Shown here one piece after another: positions 1 through 10,188 of a DNA stretch of 64,000 nucleotides (position 1 is the first letter of the stretch; the number at the start of each line of letters is the position of its first letter). A model generated the notes under the pieces. It was given only the letters and a program-made list of their open reading frames with translations, made no database searches and was not told the DNA's origin. Made by a program: the position numbers and the translations under genes. This DNA comes from Dactylis glomerata (Eukaryota; Streptophyta; Magnoliopsida; Poales; Poaceae), in assembly GCA_007115705.1 (NCBI GenBank), contig QXEO01000382.1:6346963-6410962 (forward strand), given 5' to 3'.

Positions 1-796
1 CCGGAATGGTCCGGAGAATAAGATTCATATAAAGGAAAGCAGTTTTTGGATTCCGGAAAGGTTTCGGAGTTTATCGGTATTGTACCGGAAGGTTCTAGAA
101 GGTTCCGGAGTGGGACCAACGTGGGCCCACTTGACGGAGGCCTGCGTGGGCCTAAGGGAAAGTGCCCTGGCCGCCCTGGGCCAGGCACACAAGGCCCCTA
201 AGGCCCAGCCGGCCAGCCCAAGGGGAAACCCTAAGGGAGTCTTCAAAGAAGGAAGGGGGGGAAACTTGCCCCCCACTCTTCCTACTCCAAGTCGGCGCCC
301 TAGGGTTTGGGGAGAGGCCAAGCTGACCGGCCACCCCTCTATATATAGGGGGCAAGGGCGCAGCCCTCTCTAACCCCTAACCCAAACCCTAGCCGCCAAC
401 TGCTGCCCTCCCTCTCTCTCTCTCGCGACTGCGCGTAGGCGAAGCCCTGCTGCAGAAACTCTCCACCATAAGCACCACGCCGTCGTGCTGCTGATCCAAT
501 CTATCTCTCCACCATACTTGCTGGACCAAGGAAGGAGGAGACGTCGCTGCACCGCACGTGTGCAACTCTCGGAGGCGCCGCCACTTGCGGCGTAGGATCG
601 GATCGGATCGCGAGGAGGAGACGGCGAGTACGACTACGTCAACCACGTTCTATTGAACGTTTCCGCTGTGCGAATCTTCAAGGGTATGAAGATCTCATCT
701 ACCTCTCTCGTTGATTACATCTCCTAGATTAGATCTTGGCTTTCTTGTTCGCATCCGTAGGAAATTTTTTGATTTACTATGCTGCGAAACCCTTCA
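1..796 (+). mobile_element. 3' part of an Angela/BARE-1-like Copia LTR
   Basis: This segment is the same LTR sequence as the reverse complement of 19578-20370, so the window begins inside an LTR. It ends in ...AAACCCTTCA at 796, the LTR 3' terminus defined by the second copy, where the primer-binding site follows. Here no primer-binding site follows. CACTA transposase coding sequence starts at 797, so this is either the 3' LTR of an element lying to the left or a solo LTR. TTATG (797-801) is the expected right target-site duplication, but its partner is outside the window. The family call rests on the LTR start and primer site seen in the second copy. Confidence 0.88.
338..348 (+). promoter_or_regulatory. 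TATA box of the Copia LTR
   Basis: TCTATATATAG sits in a GC-rich stretch at the expected place for the U3/R border. It points right, towards the CACTA fragment at 797, so read-out transcription from this LTR would run through the transposase fragment and then antisense to CACTA ORF2. A short upstream ORF (ATG at 687) precedes the chimeric ORF start at 736. Confidence 0.6.
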
Positions 797-1578
797 TTAT
801 GATGGAAGACAACGATGAAGAAGAGAATGATGACAACTATCCTGAGTTCCCTAAAACCACCGATACCGCAATGGAAGATAATGAAGAAGAAGAAGGTGAA
901 GAACGGGCATCAGATATGCCCGCTGATGATCTTGGTCAGGTCATTGTTGATGCACAAATTGACTGTGAAAGTGAAAAGGAGAGGGAGAAGTTGGAACGCA
1001 TGTTAGATGATCACAAAAAGGATTTGTACCCAAATTGCGAAGATGGCCAGAAAAAGCTAGGAAGCACGCTGGAATTGCTGCAATGGAAAGCAGAGAGTGG
1101 TTTATCTGACAAGGGATTTGAAAAGTTGCTGAAAATTATGAAGAAGATGCTTCCAAAGGATAACGAATTGCCCGCCAGTACGTATGAAGCAAAGAAGATT
1201 GTCTGCCCTCTAGGATTGGAGGTGCAGAAGATACATGCATGCATTAATGACTGTATTCTCTACCGCGGTGAGTATGAGAATTTGAATGCATGCCCGGTGT
1301 GCAGTGCATTTCGGTATAAGATTAGGCGAGATGACCCTGGTGATGTTGAGGGCGAGCGCCCCAGGAAGAGGGTTCCTGCCAAGGTGATGCGGTATGCACC
1401 TATAATACCACGGTTGAAACGTTTGTTCAGAAACAAAGAGCATGCCAAGGGTTTCTCTTCAATTTTCGCATTTGTGTTGGTAAGGGTTCCTGCCAATTCT
1501 CTTCATAAGGAGAAATTCTTGCGTGCCCTTTGCGGCTTGCAGGTACCACTTATGCAATTTTCGCATTTGTGTTGGTAG
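736..1578 (+). other. Chimeric ORF: LTR tail + CACTA transposase fragment + antisense ORF2
   Basis: A 280-codon open frame is assembled from three sources. Codons 1-21 or so come from the last 60 bases of the Copia LTR. The next roughly 215 codons are the acidic N-terminal part of the CACTA transposase (797-1449). The last 43 or so codons are read backwards through the end of CACTA ORF2. It lies downstream of the LTR TATA box at 338. No known protein has this arrangement. I regard it as an accident of insertion plus deletion that happens to be open, not as a functional gene. Confidence 0.6.
797..1449 (+). pseudogene. CACTA (En/Spm) transposase, N-terminal fragment, copy 1 plus arm
   Basis: This matches 22671-23323 of the plus-strand copy and the reverse of the two minus-strand copies. 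It covers the acidic linker after the transposase-associated domain (MMEDNDEEEND) through a cysteine pair (NACPVCSAFRY) to RNKEHAK. The 5' end is cut by the Copia LTR at 796. The 3' end stops at 1449, where sequence switches to ORF2 of a second CACTA copy on the opposite strand. It shares the KRLF variant with the plus-strand copy at 23290, whereas both minus-strand copies read KHLF. This fragment is therefore the counterpart of the 21304-27945 arm in a duplicated block. It lacks the tnp2 catalytic region and cannot encode an active enzyme. Confidence 0.85.
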
Positions 1579-2439
1579 ATTTATTTCAATCTCAGGTGGG
1601 ACCAGACTCTTCCCCTTTTCATATTGCCGTGCTATAGGCGCCTTTGGGATATCTTGTATCAATTGAGAAAGACTCAAACCAGCATCAGCAGCAAAGTCGG
1701 CGGGATTGGGTTGAGCAACACTCCCACCAGCATCACTAGCAAAGACCTTTAGCGGGGAGATCGATTTTTTGGTCTGTGCTCCAAGATGGGCAACGTCTCT
1801 TTTCCCTCTTGCAGTTGCGCTTGTCTTATTAGCTTCTTTTTTTGCATCTACCTGCTTATCCAAACAACGCTTGTAGTCATCTGGCTTACGCAATTCATAT
1901 TGCGAAGGTTGGGTAAGCATATCAATGGCCCACTCCTTCTGTTCCAGAGTATATACCTGCTTTGGTGTAGGGGTCGGGCGTAGGGCTGCGAGCTTCCTTT
2001 TTACTTTGGCTCTGTCCTCCGCCTCAATTTCTTCAGCAGTCTTCTCGATAGGAGGAGGCGGCACCGCCTTAGCTTTCTTGGCCCGTTTCTTCGAAGAGAC
2101 ATTGCTAGTGGACATAGCAGCGGACTTGCCATAACTCTGGGACTTACGAGTGGGCTGAGGCGGCGGAGGTGGCGGAGGCGGCTGACATTGAGGTGTAGAT
2201 CGATGTGGACTCGAGGTATGGTGGTAGTCGTCCCTGTCATCGTCGGGAGGTGGTGAATTGCGAGGACTCGGAGGAGAGGGTGGCCGCCTTGGCGCCGAGC
2301 CTGGAAACACGATGTGTTTCTTATCCCAAAGAATTATACCACCCAATACTTCTCCCAGTTTTTCCTCCTCTTCAGGTCCAGCGACGTCAAGATTGAGGGA
2401 CTCATACCCCCTTTCAATTGCATCCAGCGACCTTAGCAT
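1450..2439 (-). pseudogene. CACTA ORF2 (second element-encoded protein), 3' truncated
   Basis: A 326-codon frame starts at ATG 2439 (MLRSLDAIERGYESLNLDV). It is acidic at first, then proline-rich (a run of eight prolines near residue 93), then lysine-rich with KKRAKKAK, a likely nuclear localisation signal, then a mixed-charge helical region. CACTA elements normally carry a second gene beside the tnp2-type transposase, and its product binds subterminal motifs in En/Spm (TNPA). Whether this protein has that role, or is of the protease-like second-ORF type found in grass CACTA elements, cannot be decided from the truncated part. The final residues come from a junction with a duplicated 23-base stretch (see findings), so the true C-terminus is missing. 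The same N-terminus is present at 27572 on the plus strand. Confidence 0.7.
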
Positions 2440-2790
2440 TTCTATTACTAATAAATTCTATTAGCATTTCTATTACTAAATTCTATTACTAAATTCTATT
2501 AGCATTTCTATTACTAAATTCTATTAGCATTTCTATTACTAAATTCTATTACTAAATTATATTAGCATTTCTATTACTAAAAAATTCTATTACTAAATTC
2601 TATTAGCATTTCTATTACTAAATTCTATTACGAAATTCTATTTGCATTTCTATTACTAAATTCTATTAGCATTTCTATTACTAATAAATTCTATAACTAA
2701 AAATTCTATTACTAAATTCTATTACTAAATATCTAACTACACTAATTCTAATTAACACTAATTAACTAACTATCTAACACTTGCAGGGAA
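2440..2790. repeat. AT-rich minisatellite, probable first intron of CACTA ORF2
   Basis: Irregular tandem copies of an approximately 25-bp unit, TAGTAATAGAAATGCTAATA-type on the minus strand, occupy this stretch. They lie between the GC-rich 5' exon and the ORF2 ATG. On the minus strand a donor-like GTAAGT follows the exon. The mirror copy is 27181-27571. Confidence 0.75.
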
Positions 2791-2804
2791 CAACTAAAAA
2801 AAAC

Positions 2805-3230
2805 TTACAGGGAAGAAGAGACTACCTCTACGCAGAGAAGAACGGCGGCGGCCGGCTGGGCTCGGGTGGTGGGCCGACGCGACCGTACGGTCGTCGGCGC
2901 GACGGCGGCGTTCGGGGGAGTTCGGCGGCGACGGCGGCGCTCCGGGAGATGGCGGCGTTCGGGAGACGGCGGCGTTCGGGAGACGGCGGCGTTCGGGAGA
3001 CGGCGGCGTTCGGGAGACGACGGCGGCGCTCCGGGAGACGGCGACATTCGCGGAGACGGTGGCGTTCGGGGGCGGTCGGGGAGACGACGGAGTACAGCGG
3101 CGCTCTGGGAGACGGCGGCGTTCGGTGGCCGTGCCGCAACGATCGGCGGAGTTGCTCCTCTGCGCGCGTCGCCTCCTTCTCGATCTGAAACTGCTAAGTG
3201 AGTGAGAGGGAGGAAGACGAGGGCGGCGGG
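2805..3230 (-). repeat. GC-rich tandem repeats in the presumed 5' exon of ORF2
   Basis: On the minus strand 12-15-bp repeats of the form GAACGCCGCCGTCTCCC run through about 2835-3170. All frames are open over long stretches because the repeats contain no stop codons, so the long ORFs here are not evidence for protein. The block lies between a TATA box (3231-3240) and the minisatellite intron, which suggests an untranslated leader exon. Mirror copies are 26775-27180 (complete) and 27950-28140 (cut). Confidence 0.7.
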
Positions 3231-3240
3231 ATATATATAC
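3231..3240 (-). promoter_or_regulatory. TATA box for CACTA ORF2
   Basis: GTATATATAT on the minus strand lies just upstream of the GC-rich leader and just downstream of the inverted TAGTCCCGG motif cluster. It is conserved at 26765-26774 (plus strand) and 28143-28153 (minus strand). Confidence 0.6.
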
Positions 3241-3245
3241 CCCCC

Positions 3246-3389
3246 TTTAGTCCAGGTTCGTGGATTCAACCGGGACTAAAGGGTCTTTAGTCCCGGTTGG
3301 TGGCTTCAACCGGGACTAAAGACCTTTGGGCGGTTCGCGCCCGTGGCCCAGACCATTAGTCCCGGTTGGTACCAACCGGGACTAAAGGT
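3246..3389. repeat. Internal cluster of CACTA inverted motifs
   Basis: Three fold-back units of the form CTTTAGTCCCGGTTGGT...ACCAACCGGGACTAAAG lie between the 162-bp array and the ORF2 TATA box. The same motif is clustered near the CACTA end (8934-9061 and 10206-10457). In En/Spm, subterminal motifs of this kind bind the element's own DNA-binding protein. A copy of the cluster at an internal promoter would fit autoregulation, which is inference. Confidence 0.8.
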
Positions 3390-3404
3390 ATAATAAATGC
3401 GCGC

Positions 3405-4125
3405 GAATGCTGTATATTTTTTTCAGATTTCATTTGAATATGAATTTTGAATTTCAATTTGAATAACTTCTATGAAAAGTGATTGAAATTCTTTTTGCAT
3501 ATTTTAGAATTTGATAAAACTTTGAATATGAAAAGTGATTGAAATTGAATAACTAATTCAAAAATATTTTCTATTTTCAAAATCAATTATTCTAACTATT
3601 CAAACAATTAACTATTTTGCCATTTTCAATTAAAACAATATTGATTAAAATTCTTTTTGCATATTTTAGAATTTGATAAAACTTTTAATATGAAAAGTGA
3701 TTGAAATTGAATAACTAATTCAAAAATATTTTCTATTTTCAAAATCAATTATTCTAACTATTCAAACAATTAACCATTTTGCCATTTTCAATTAAAACAA
3801 TATTGATTAAATTTTTTTTTGCATATTTTAGAATTTGATAATACTTTGAATATGAAAAGTGTTTGAAATTGAATAACTAATTCAAAACTATTTTCTATTT
3901 TCAAAATCAATTATTCTAACTATTCAAACAATTAACTATTTTGCCATTTTCAATTAAAACAATATTGATTAAAATTCCTTTTGCATATTTTAGAATTTGA
4001 TAAAACTTTGAATATGAAAAGTGTTTGAAATTGAATAACTAATTCAAAGCTATTTTCTATTTTCAAAATAAATTATTCTAACTATTCAAACAATTAACTA
4101 TTTTGCCATTTTGCATACTTCTGAA
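3405..4125. repeat. 162-bp AT-rich tandem array (copy 1)
   Basis: Successive units are spaced 162 bp apart (GCCATTTTCAATTAAAAC starts near 3619, 3781 and 3943), followed by a partial unit. It lies between the transposase stop and the motif cluster. The homologous arrays at 25850-26560 and 28320-29195 hold three and four such units respectively. Confidence 0.85.
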
Positions 4126-6141
4126 TCTGACAAAACTTAGTAGATAAAAGGTGTCCGAATTTGAATAACTAACCCAGAATCATACATTTACATAAAAGGT
4201 TTAATACATTATTACACATCACCAACATCCCCATCTAGTGTTGGGGTTTCTTTCTGCACCGTAACCATGGAGTATCTTCTTTGTTTAAGAGGAGGGTTGG
4301 GTTAGTGTTCACTCTGAAGGGCGGAATTTCATCAAACTTGTTATAATCTTCTGACATATCTGTCTTGTCCTCCACTCCCACAATGATTCTTTTCCCTGAG
4401 AGAACAATGTGTCACTTTGGCTCATCGTGTGATGTATTCGTTTTCTTATCTTTTCTCTTTCTCGGTTTTGTAGACATATCCTTCACATAGAAAACCTGAG
4501 CGACATCGTTGGCTAGGACGAATGGTTCGTCCATGTACGCAAGATTGTTGAGATCCACTGTTGTCATGCCGTACTTTTGGTCTACAACTACCCCGCCTCC
4601 TGTCAGCTTGACCCATTTGCACCGAAACAAAGGGACCTTAAAAGACGGTCCATAGTCAAGTTCCCATATCTCCTCTATGTAACCATAATATGTGTCCTTT
4701 GTCCCATTGTCGTGTAATGCATCAAAGCGGACACCACTGTTTTGATTGGTGCTCTTTTTATCTTGGGCGACCGTGTAAAATGTATTCCCATTTATCTCGT
4801 AACCTTGGAAAGTCAATATAGTTGAAGATGGTTTCTTGGCCAACATGGATAGCTCATATCCAACAGTGGCGTCATTTATGAGAAGTGTTTGCAACCAACC
4901 ACCAAAAGTCGCCATGTGCAACTTTGTAATCCAGGAGTTAGACTGCCCAGGGTTTTCCGAGGGTACAATATTCTTGTGTCGCTCCATATACGGCCCCACC
5001 AACGTGGAATTTCATAAAACTGTGTAGTGTGCTTCACTCAAAGAATGTCCGTCCATACAGTATGCTGATTTCATTCCTAGCGTGCCTTTTCCACTCAGTC
5101 GCCCCTCATGCCGCGATTGAGGAAGACCAATCGGGTTCAGGTCAGGAACAAAGTCAACACAAAACTCAATGACCTCCTCTGTTAGATAGCCCTTGGAGAT
5201 GCTTCCTTCTGGCCTAGCACGGTTATGCACATATTTCTTTAAGACTCCCATGAACTTCTCAAAGGGGAACATATTGTTCAGAAATACTGGACCGAGAATG
5301 GTAATCTCTTCGACTAGGTGAACTAAGAGATGCGTCATAATATTAAAGAAGGACGGTGGGAACACCAACTCGAAGCTGACAAGACATTGGGCCACATCAT
5401 TCTGTAACCGTTGTAGATCTTCTGGATTGATTACCTTCTGCAAAATTGCATTGAGGAATGCACATAGCTTCACAATTGGTACTCGAACATTTTCTGGTAG
5501 AATCCCCCTCAGTGCAACCGGAAGCAATTGCGTCATAAGCACGTGGCAGTCATGAGACTTTAGGTTTTGGAATTTTTTTCTCTGCCATATTTATTATTCC
5601 CTTTATATTTGACGAGAATCCAGATGGGACCTTGATACTGGTCAAGCATTCAAAAAAGATTTCCTTCTCTTCTTTGGTAAGAGCGTAGCTCGCAGGACCC
5701 TTAGAATCCTCCGGATGCATGCCGTCTCTTCTTTTCATACGGTGCTGGTCCTCACGTGCTTCTGGTGTATCTTTTGTCTTCCCATACAAGCCCAAGAATC
5801 CTAGTAGGTTCACGCAAACATTCTTCGTCATGTGCATCACGTCGATTGCAGAGTGGACCTCTAGGAATTTCCAATACTCAAGCTCCCAAAATATAGATTT
5901 CTTCTTCCACATGGGTGCATGTCCGCTAGCGTCATTCGGAACAGACAGACTGCCAGGACCCTTTCCAATGATTACTTCTAAATCTTTGACCATATCAAAT
6001 ATATCATCACTAGTATGGCGTTTAGGCTTTCCCCGGACTTCTGCCTCGCCCTTGAAATGCTTGCCTTTTTTCTTCAATTGATGTTTGGGCGAAAGAAATC
6101 GACGATGCCCGAGATACACCACCTTCTTACTTTTATCCAAA

Positions 6142-7439
6142 CTAGCATGGTGGCCCTCTCAAATGCGAGGGCAATGCCTTAAAGTGCCTACAATTTTTTT
6201 GCACAATAGTATAGAAACTTATTATAATATATTAGAATTTAAAATTTTCTTTAAGTATTATGATATAAAACATTTCTTTTGTGAGGACACATCTATTTAT
6301 CCTTCCACCAAACATAACATATTATTGTTTTTCTAGATAGCCGAATAATAGGATGACAAGTCAATTAAATTATACTAAAAATATACCACTCAACACAATG
6401 TCTCTATTGTATCAAAGGTCAACCAAACTGGTGAATTAATAATATTAACTATAATTGCTTCCTTTTAGGGCAGCATGACTGCACCATGATGCATCGATAC
6501 AGCTAAAGTACATGCATTTATATCTTATTAGTACATATGTATTGATTCAACAGTATACTTATGCTCATCCAGCCCCTTGTTATGACGATTCTCCAATCAG
6601 TACTAACACCTTATTTTACCATGGATTTGTAATCCCCTAGTTATCTATATTTTCCACTCTGCCATGTAAATTGTTTGTAATAAATTTTCCACTCTATGAT
6701 GTAAATTGTGTGTAATTAAACATTACTTCGCATTTTAATTAAGCTGGAATATACTTACAAATTACATGTAAATATGTAATTGTAATATTTATATGATTGT
6801 TGTCGCTCGAGGTTTGACTATAAATTATCGTTTCAAATCAGTACTAACACCTTATTTTGCTCTCATGTTTGTTATCCCCGAGTTCTCCGGATTTTCCGCT
6901 CTACATGTAAATTGTGTCTAATTAAAAAAATTAATCAAAAGGATTGTTAAAATTTAAAGATCACATGATTTACTTACAACCAAGCAAAAAGAAAAGATGG
7001 ATCAATGAACACGTACTTTTGCTAAAAAAATGAACACCTACATATGTCCCTAACTTGCATGCATGGAGTGTATCGTCGTCGGAATTTTCTTTGCTTTGGT
7101 TGTATAGGGAAGAGTTTAAATGAGATACGTCTTGCCAAACCGATGATGTTTAAAAATACTTTATATTGTACTAATCAATTCTTGTTTGGACTCTTCATAT
7201 TCTATTCCACGTTACCTGGTACATGAGTAATACCGTATATGAGTAATACCGTTCCATATTACACGTGCACTTTTCCTTGAACGTGTCAAACGTGACTACA
7301 GATTTACGTAATGCTAATCTTTTCTATTAAATCTTAGCCACAAATTTTAGATCTAACTGTTAGAAATAATTTTAAAGATGTGGATTAATGTGGTGTCTCT
7401 GTTTTAGACATCCGTATCTTGCTTTTAGTATATAATAGA
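6142..7439 (-). mobile_element. Non-autonomous Helitron in the CACTA transposase gene
   Basis: On the minus strand the insert begins TCTATTATATACTAAAAGC (from 7439) and ends CTAG (6145 to 6142). Seven bases inside the CTAG is an 8-bp hairpin with a 4-base loop and one mismatch (6153-6172). The flanks are A at the 5' side and T at the 3' side with no target duplication, as Helitrons do. The uninterrupted site is in the window: the two halves of the host sequence join at 31215/31216. The 1,298 bp contain no Rep/helicase coding sequence, so it must have moved with help from an autonomous relative. Confidence 0.93.
6153..6172 (-). other. Helitron 3' terminal hairpin
   Basis: The arms GCCCTCTC and GCGAGGGC flank the loop AAAT. 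On the minus strand it lies seven bases upstream of the CTAG end, the place where Helitron termination hairpins sit. Confidence 0.85.
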
Positions 7440-8933
7440 TATATACTATCGATCTCACCTAAACAGTGCGTGCATGCATTGTATCCCTTGTTTGTCTGTC
7501 CTGAAAGGTTACTAAGAGCAGGCCAATCATTGATGGTCATGAACAGCAACGCTCGTAGATCAAATTCCTCTTGTTTGTACTCATCCCACACACGAACACC
7601 TTCAGTCTGCCACAGCTGTAAAAGTTCATCAACTAATGGCCTTAGATACACATCAATGTCATTGCCGGGTTGCTTCGGGCCTTGGATAAGCACTGGCATC
7701 ATAATAAACTTTCGCTTCATGCACAACCAAGGAGGAAGGTTATAGATACATAGAGTCACGGGCCAGGTGCTATGACTGCAGCTCTGCTCCCCAAAAGGAT
7801 TCATGCCATCTGTACTTAGACCAAACCTCAGGTTCCGTGCGTCTTCCGTAAACTCCGGGAAATCTCTGTCGATTTTTCTCCACTGCGACCCATCAACAGG
7901 GTGTCTCAACATCTGGTCACTCTTACGGTCTTCTTTGTGCCACCTCAACAACTTGGCATGCTCTTTGTTTCTGAACAAATGTTTCAACCGTGGTATTATA
8001 GGTGCATACCACATCACCTTGGCAGGAACCCTCTTCCTGGGGCGCTCGCCCTCAACATCACCAGGGTCATCTCGCCTGATCTTATACCGAAATGCACTGC
8101 ACACCGGGCATGCATTCAAATTCTCATACTCACCGCGGTAGAGAATACAGTCATTAATGCATGCATGTATCTTCTGCACCTCCAATCCTAGAGGGCAGAC
8201 AATCTTCTTTGCTTCATACGTACTGGCGGGCAATTCGTTATCCTTTGGAAGCATCTTCTTCATAATTTTCAGCAACTTTTCAAATCCCTTGTCAGATAAA
8301 CCACTCTCTGCTTTCCATTGCAGCAATTCCAGCGTGCTTCCTAGCTTTTTTTGGCCATCTTCGCAATTTGGGTACAAATCCTTTTTGTGATCATCTAACA
8401 TGCGTTCCAACTTCTCCCTCTCCTTTTCACTTTCACAGTCAATCTGTGCATCAACAATGACCTGACCAAGATCATGAGCGGGCATATCTGATGCCCGTTC
8501 TTCACCTTCTTCTTCTTCATTATCTTCCATTGCGGTATCGGTGGTTTCAGGGAACTCAGGATAGTTGTCATCATTCTCTTCTTCATCGTTGTCTTCCATC
8601 ATAACCCCTCTCTCCCCATGCTTGGTCCAACAATTATAGCCGGACATGAAACCGAACCGGAACAGGTGGATGTGAAGGGTCTTTGTGGAGGGGTAATCCT
8701 TCTCATTTCGACAACCACCGCATGGACAACACATAAAACCATTCCGCTTGGTTGCCTCAGCCACCTTGAGAAAAGAATGCACGCCTTTAATGAAATCTCC
8801 AGAGCGTCGATCGGCGTACATCCATGCTCAGCTCATCTGCATTATATAAGTACACATCAAACACAAATCAAATATACAATTTCTATTTCTTTCTCTAATT
8901 TTAGTTTGATAAGTAAGAATAAGTTAATAAAAT

Positions 8934-9061
8934 TTTAGTCCCGGCTGGTTGGTACAACCGGGACTAAAGGTGGTTTTTGTGTCATCTAACAAAACCGTCG
9001 GTGGGATAAGGAGATGTGGGTAACCTTTAGTCCCGGCTGGTGGGTGCAACCGAGACTAAAG
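8934..9061. repeat. CACTA motif pairs upstream of the transposase start
   Basis: There are two fold-back pairs built on TTTAGTCCCGGCTGGT and ACCGGGACTAAAG, the second with one change (ACCGAGACTAAAG). They flank a GTCATCTAACAAAACCGTC spacer that is also conserved in the other two copies. Confidence 0.8.
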
Positions 9062-9172
9062 CTATTGGCAGGATAAGTATGCATGGGTTGATGCACTGCT
9101 CGATGAGATAAAGCATGTAGCGCACGACGCCCCTGTCGGAGGAACAAGACACAAGTAGAAGCGGCGCCGTGC

Positions 9173-9180
9173 CTATAAAA
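9173..9180 (+). promoter_or_regulatory. TATA-like box pointing outwards towards the CACTA end
   Basis: CTATAAAAGG lies on the plus strand, opposite to the transposase gene, and about 70 bases before the 145-bp tandem array. It is conserved in the plus-strand copy (around 22093). The second minus copy is cut exactly here. Function is unknown and it may be chance. Confidence 0.35.
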
Positions 9181-9244
9181 GGAGCATCGATACGCCATGG
9201 CAAGCACAGCTCAAAGGCAGGGAGAGTTTCATCCCCATGGATGG

Positions 9245-9765
9245 AGGAAAGGGTTGGGAAATCTCCCGTGGCAGAGCTTCTCGAAGATGTCGTTGGTGCT
9301 CACGCCCTACGGCATCTTCAGAAGCTCTGCCTCGGAAAAATTTCCCTGCAAGCCCATGAAAGACTCCATCTCCTCTAACAGTTATGGAGTAAAGGGTTGG
9401 GAAATCTCCCGTGGCGGAGCTTCTCGAAGATGTCGTTGGTGCTCACGCCCTACGGCATCTTCGGAAGCTCCGCCTCGAAAAAAATTCCCTGCAAGCCCGT
9501 GAAAGACTTCATCTCCTCTAACAGTGTTGCGTAAATGGTTGGGAAATCTCCCATGGCGGAGCTTCTCGAAGATGTCGTTGGTGCTCACGCCCTACGGCAT
9601 CTTCGGAAGCTCCGCCTCGGAAAAATTTCCCTGCAAGCCCGTGAAAGACTCCATCTCCTCTAACAGTGTTGCGTAAAGGGTTGAGAAATCTCCCGTGGCG
9701 GAGCTTCTCGAAGATGTCGTCGGTGCTCACGCCCTACGGCATCTTCGGAAGCTCCGCCCTACGGC
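9245..9765. repeat. 145-bp tandem repeats in the CACTA 5' region
   Basis: About 3.5 units with starts near 9255, 9393, 9538 and 9682 (each begins GTTGGGAAATCTCCC or a close variant). Each unit holds a short fold-back, CGAAGATG ... CATCTTCG. Repeated 48-residue ORFs on both strands arise from the repetition and are not evidence for a gene. The mirror copy is 21520-22030. Confidence 0.85.
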
Positions 9766-9905
9766 ATCTATCTCTATTTCTATCGCTATTTCTATTTTTC
9801 TATTTCTATCTCTATCTCTATTTCTATGTTAGCTATGTCTACTTCTATTTTTATTTTTAATTCTATCTATATCTCTATCTCTACCTCTACCTCTATTTTT
9901 ACCTC
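9766..9905. repeat. TCTATT-type microsatellite
   Basis: Imperfect pyrimidine-rich repeats of TCTATTTCTATC occupy this stretch at the end of the 145-bp array. The mirror copy is 21355-21510. Confidence 0.8.
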
Positions 9906-10188
9906 TATGTTCACCTACTTGTACACATAATCAAATGAACATCTAAATAATTGCTCCCATAAAAAAATTACAAATCTCTCTACTTTTAGAGCATTAAATG
10001 AGCTAAATTACCAATGGAACACAAAAGCACAAAGTTCCTCACCTTTTAGTCCACTTAGATTCAAGTGGGGACATCAATTTGTGATAAAAATGGTGGTCAA
10101 AGAGGATGAACTCAAGCTAGGTTTGTTGCATGAAGAACACTTGAGAGTGGAGAGGGGGAGTGGCTGGCTCAGGGAGCAAGAAGGAGCT

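Larger units (their letters stand above)
4235..8836 (-). pseudogene. CACTA tnp2-type transposase, copy 1, broken by a Helitron
   Basis: The gene runs from ATG at 8836 to TAG at 4235-4237. Without the 1,298-bp Helitron it is 3,304 bp, one base over the 3,303-bp length implied by comparing copies (1,100 residues). Domains in order: transposase-associated Cys/His domain (MYADRRSGDF ... CCPCGGC), acidic linker, tnp2 transposase core (NACPVCSAFRY, DGMNPFG, INDWPALSNL, CTHC), DUF4218-like region (DVMHMTKNVCVNLLG ... ILPENVRVPIVKLC), DUF4216-like C-terminus (YGMTTVDLNNLAYMDEPFVL). Defects: codon 3 is TGA (CGA in the plus copy), the Helitron interrupts after DSIY, an extra A in an A-run near 5571-5577 shifts the frame, and CGA to TGA truncates the C-terminus near 4411. 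All but the Helitron are shared with the copy at 29309. Family function: cutting and joining of CACTA ends in the nucleus. Confidence 0.9.

Noticed and set aside
2781..3270. Several overlapping 100-150-codon ORFs on both strands in the GC-rich block (also 26730-27210 and 27880-28180)
   Set aside because: The short GC-rich tandem repeats lack stop codons in all frames. The products are Arg/Gly/Pro repeats with no conserved protein pattern.
3246..3389. CRISPR-like array of short palindromic repeats
   Set aside because: The repeats are few, unequally spaced and are CACTA motif pairs in a plant genome.
7385..8390. Plus-strand ORFs across the transposase genes (also 23083-24256 reversed, and 31159-32166)
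   Set aside because: They are shadows of the conserved transposase frame on the opposite strand.
9197..9730. ORFs repeating a roughly 48-residue pattern on both strands (also 21686-21987)
   Set aside because: They are created by the 145-bp tandem repeats, which are not quite in phase, and no start or domain supports them.
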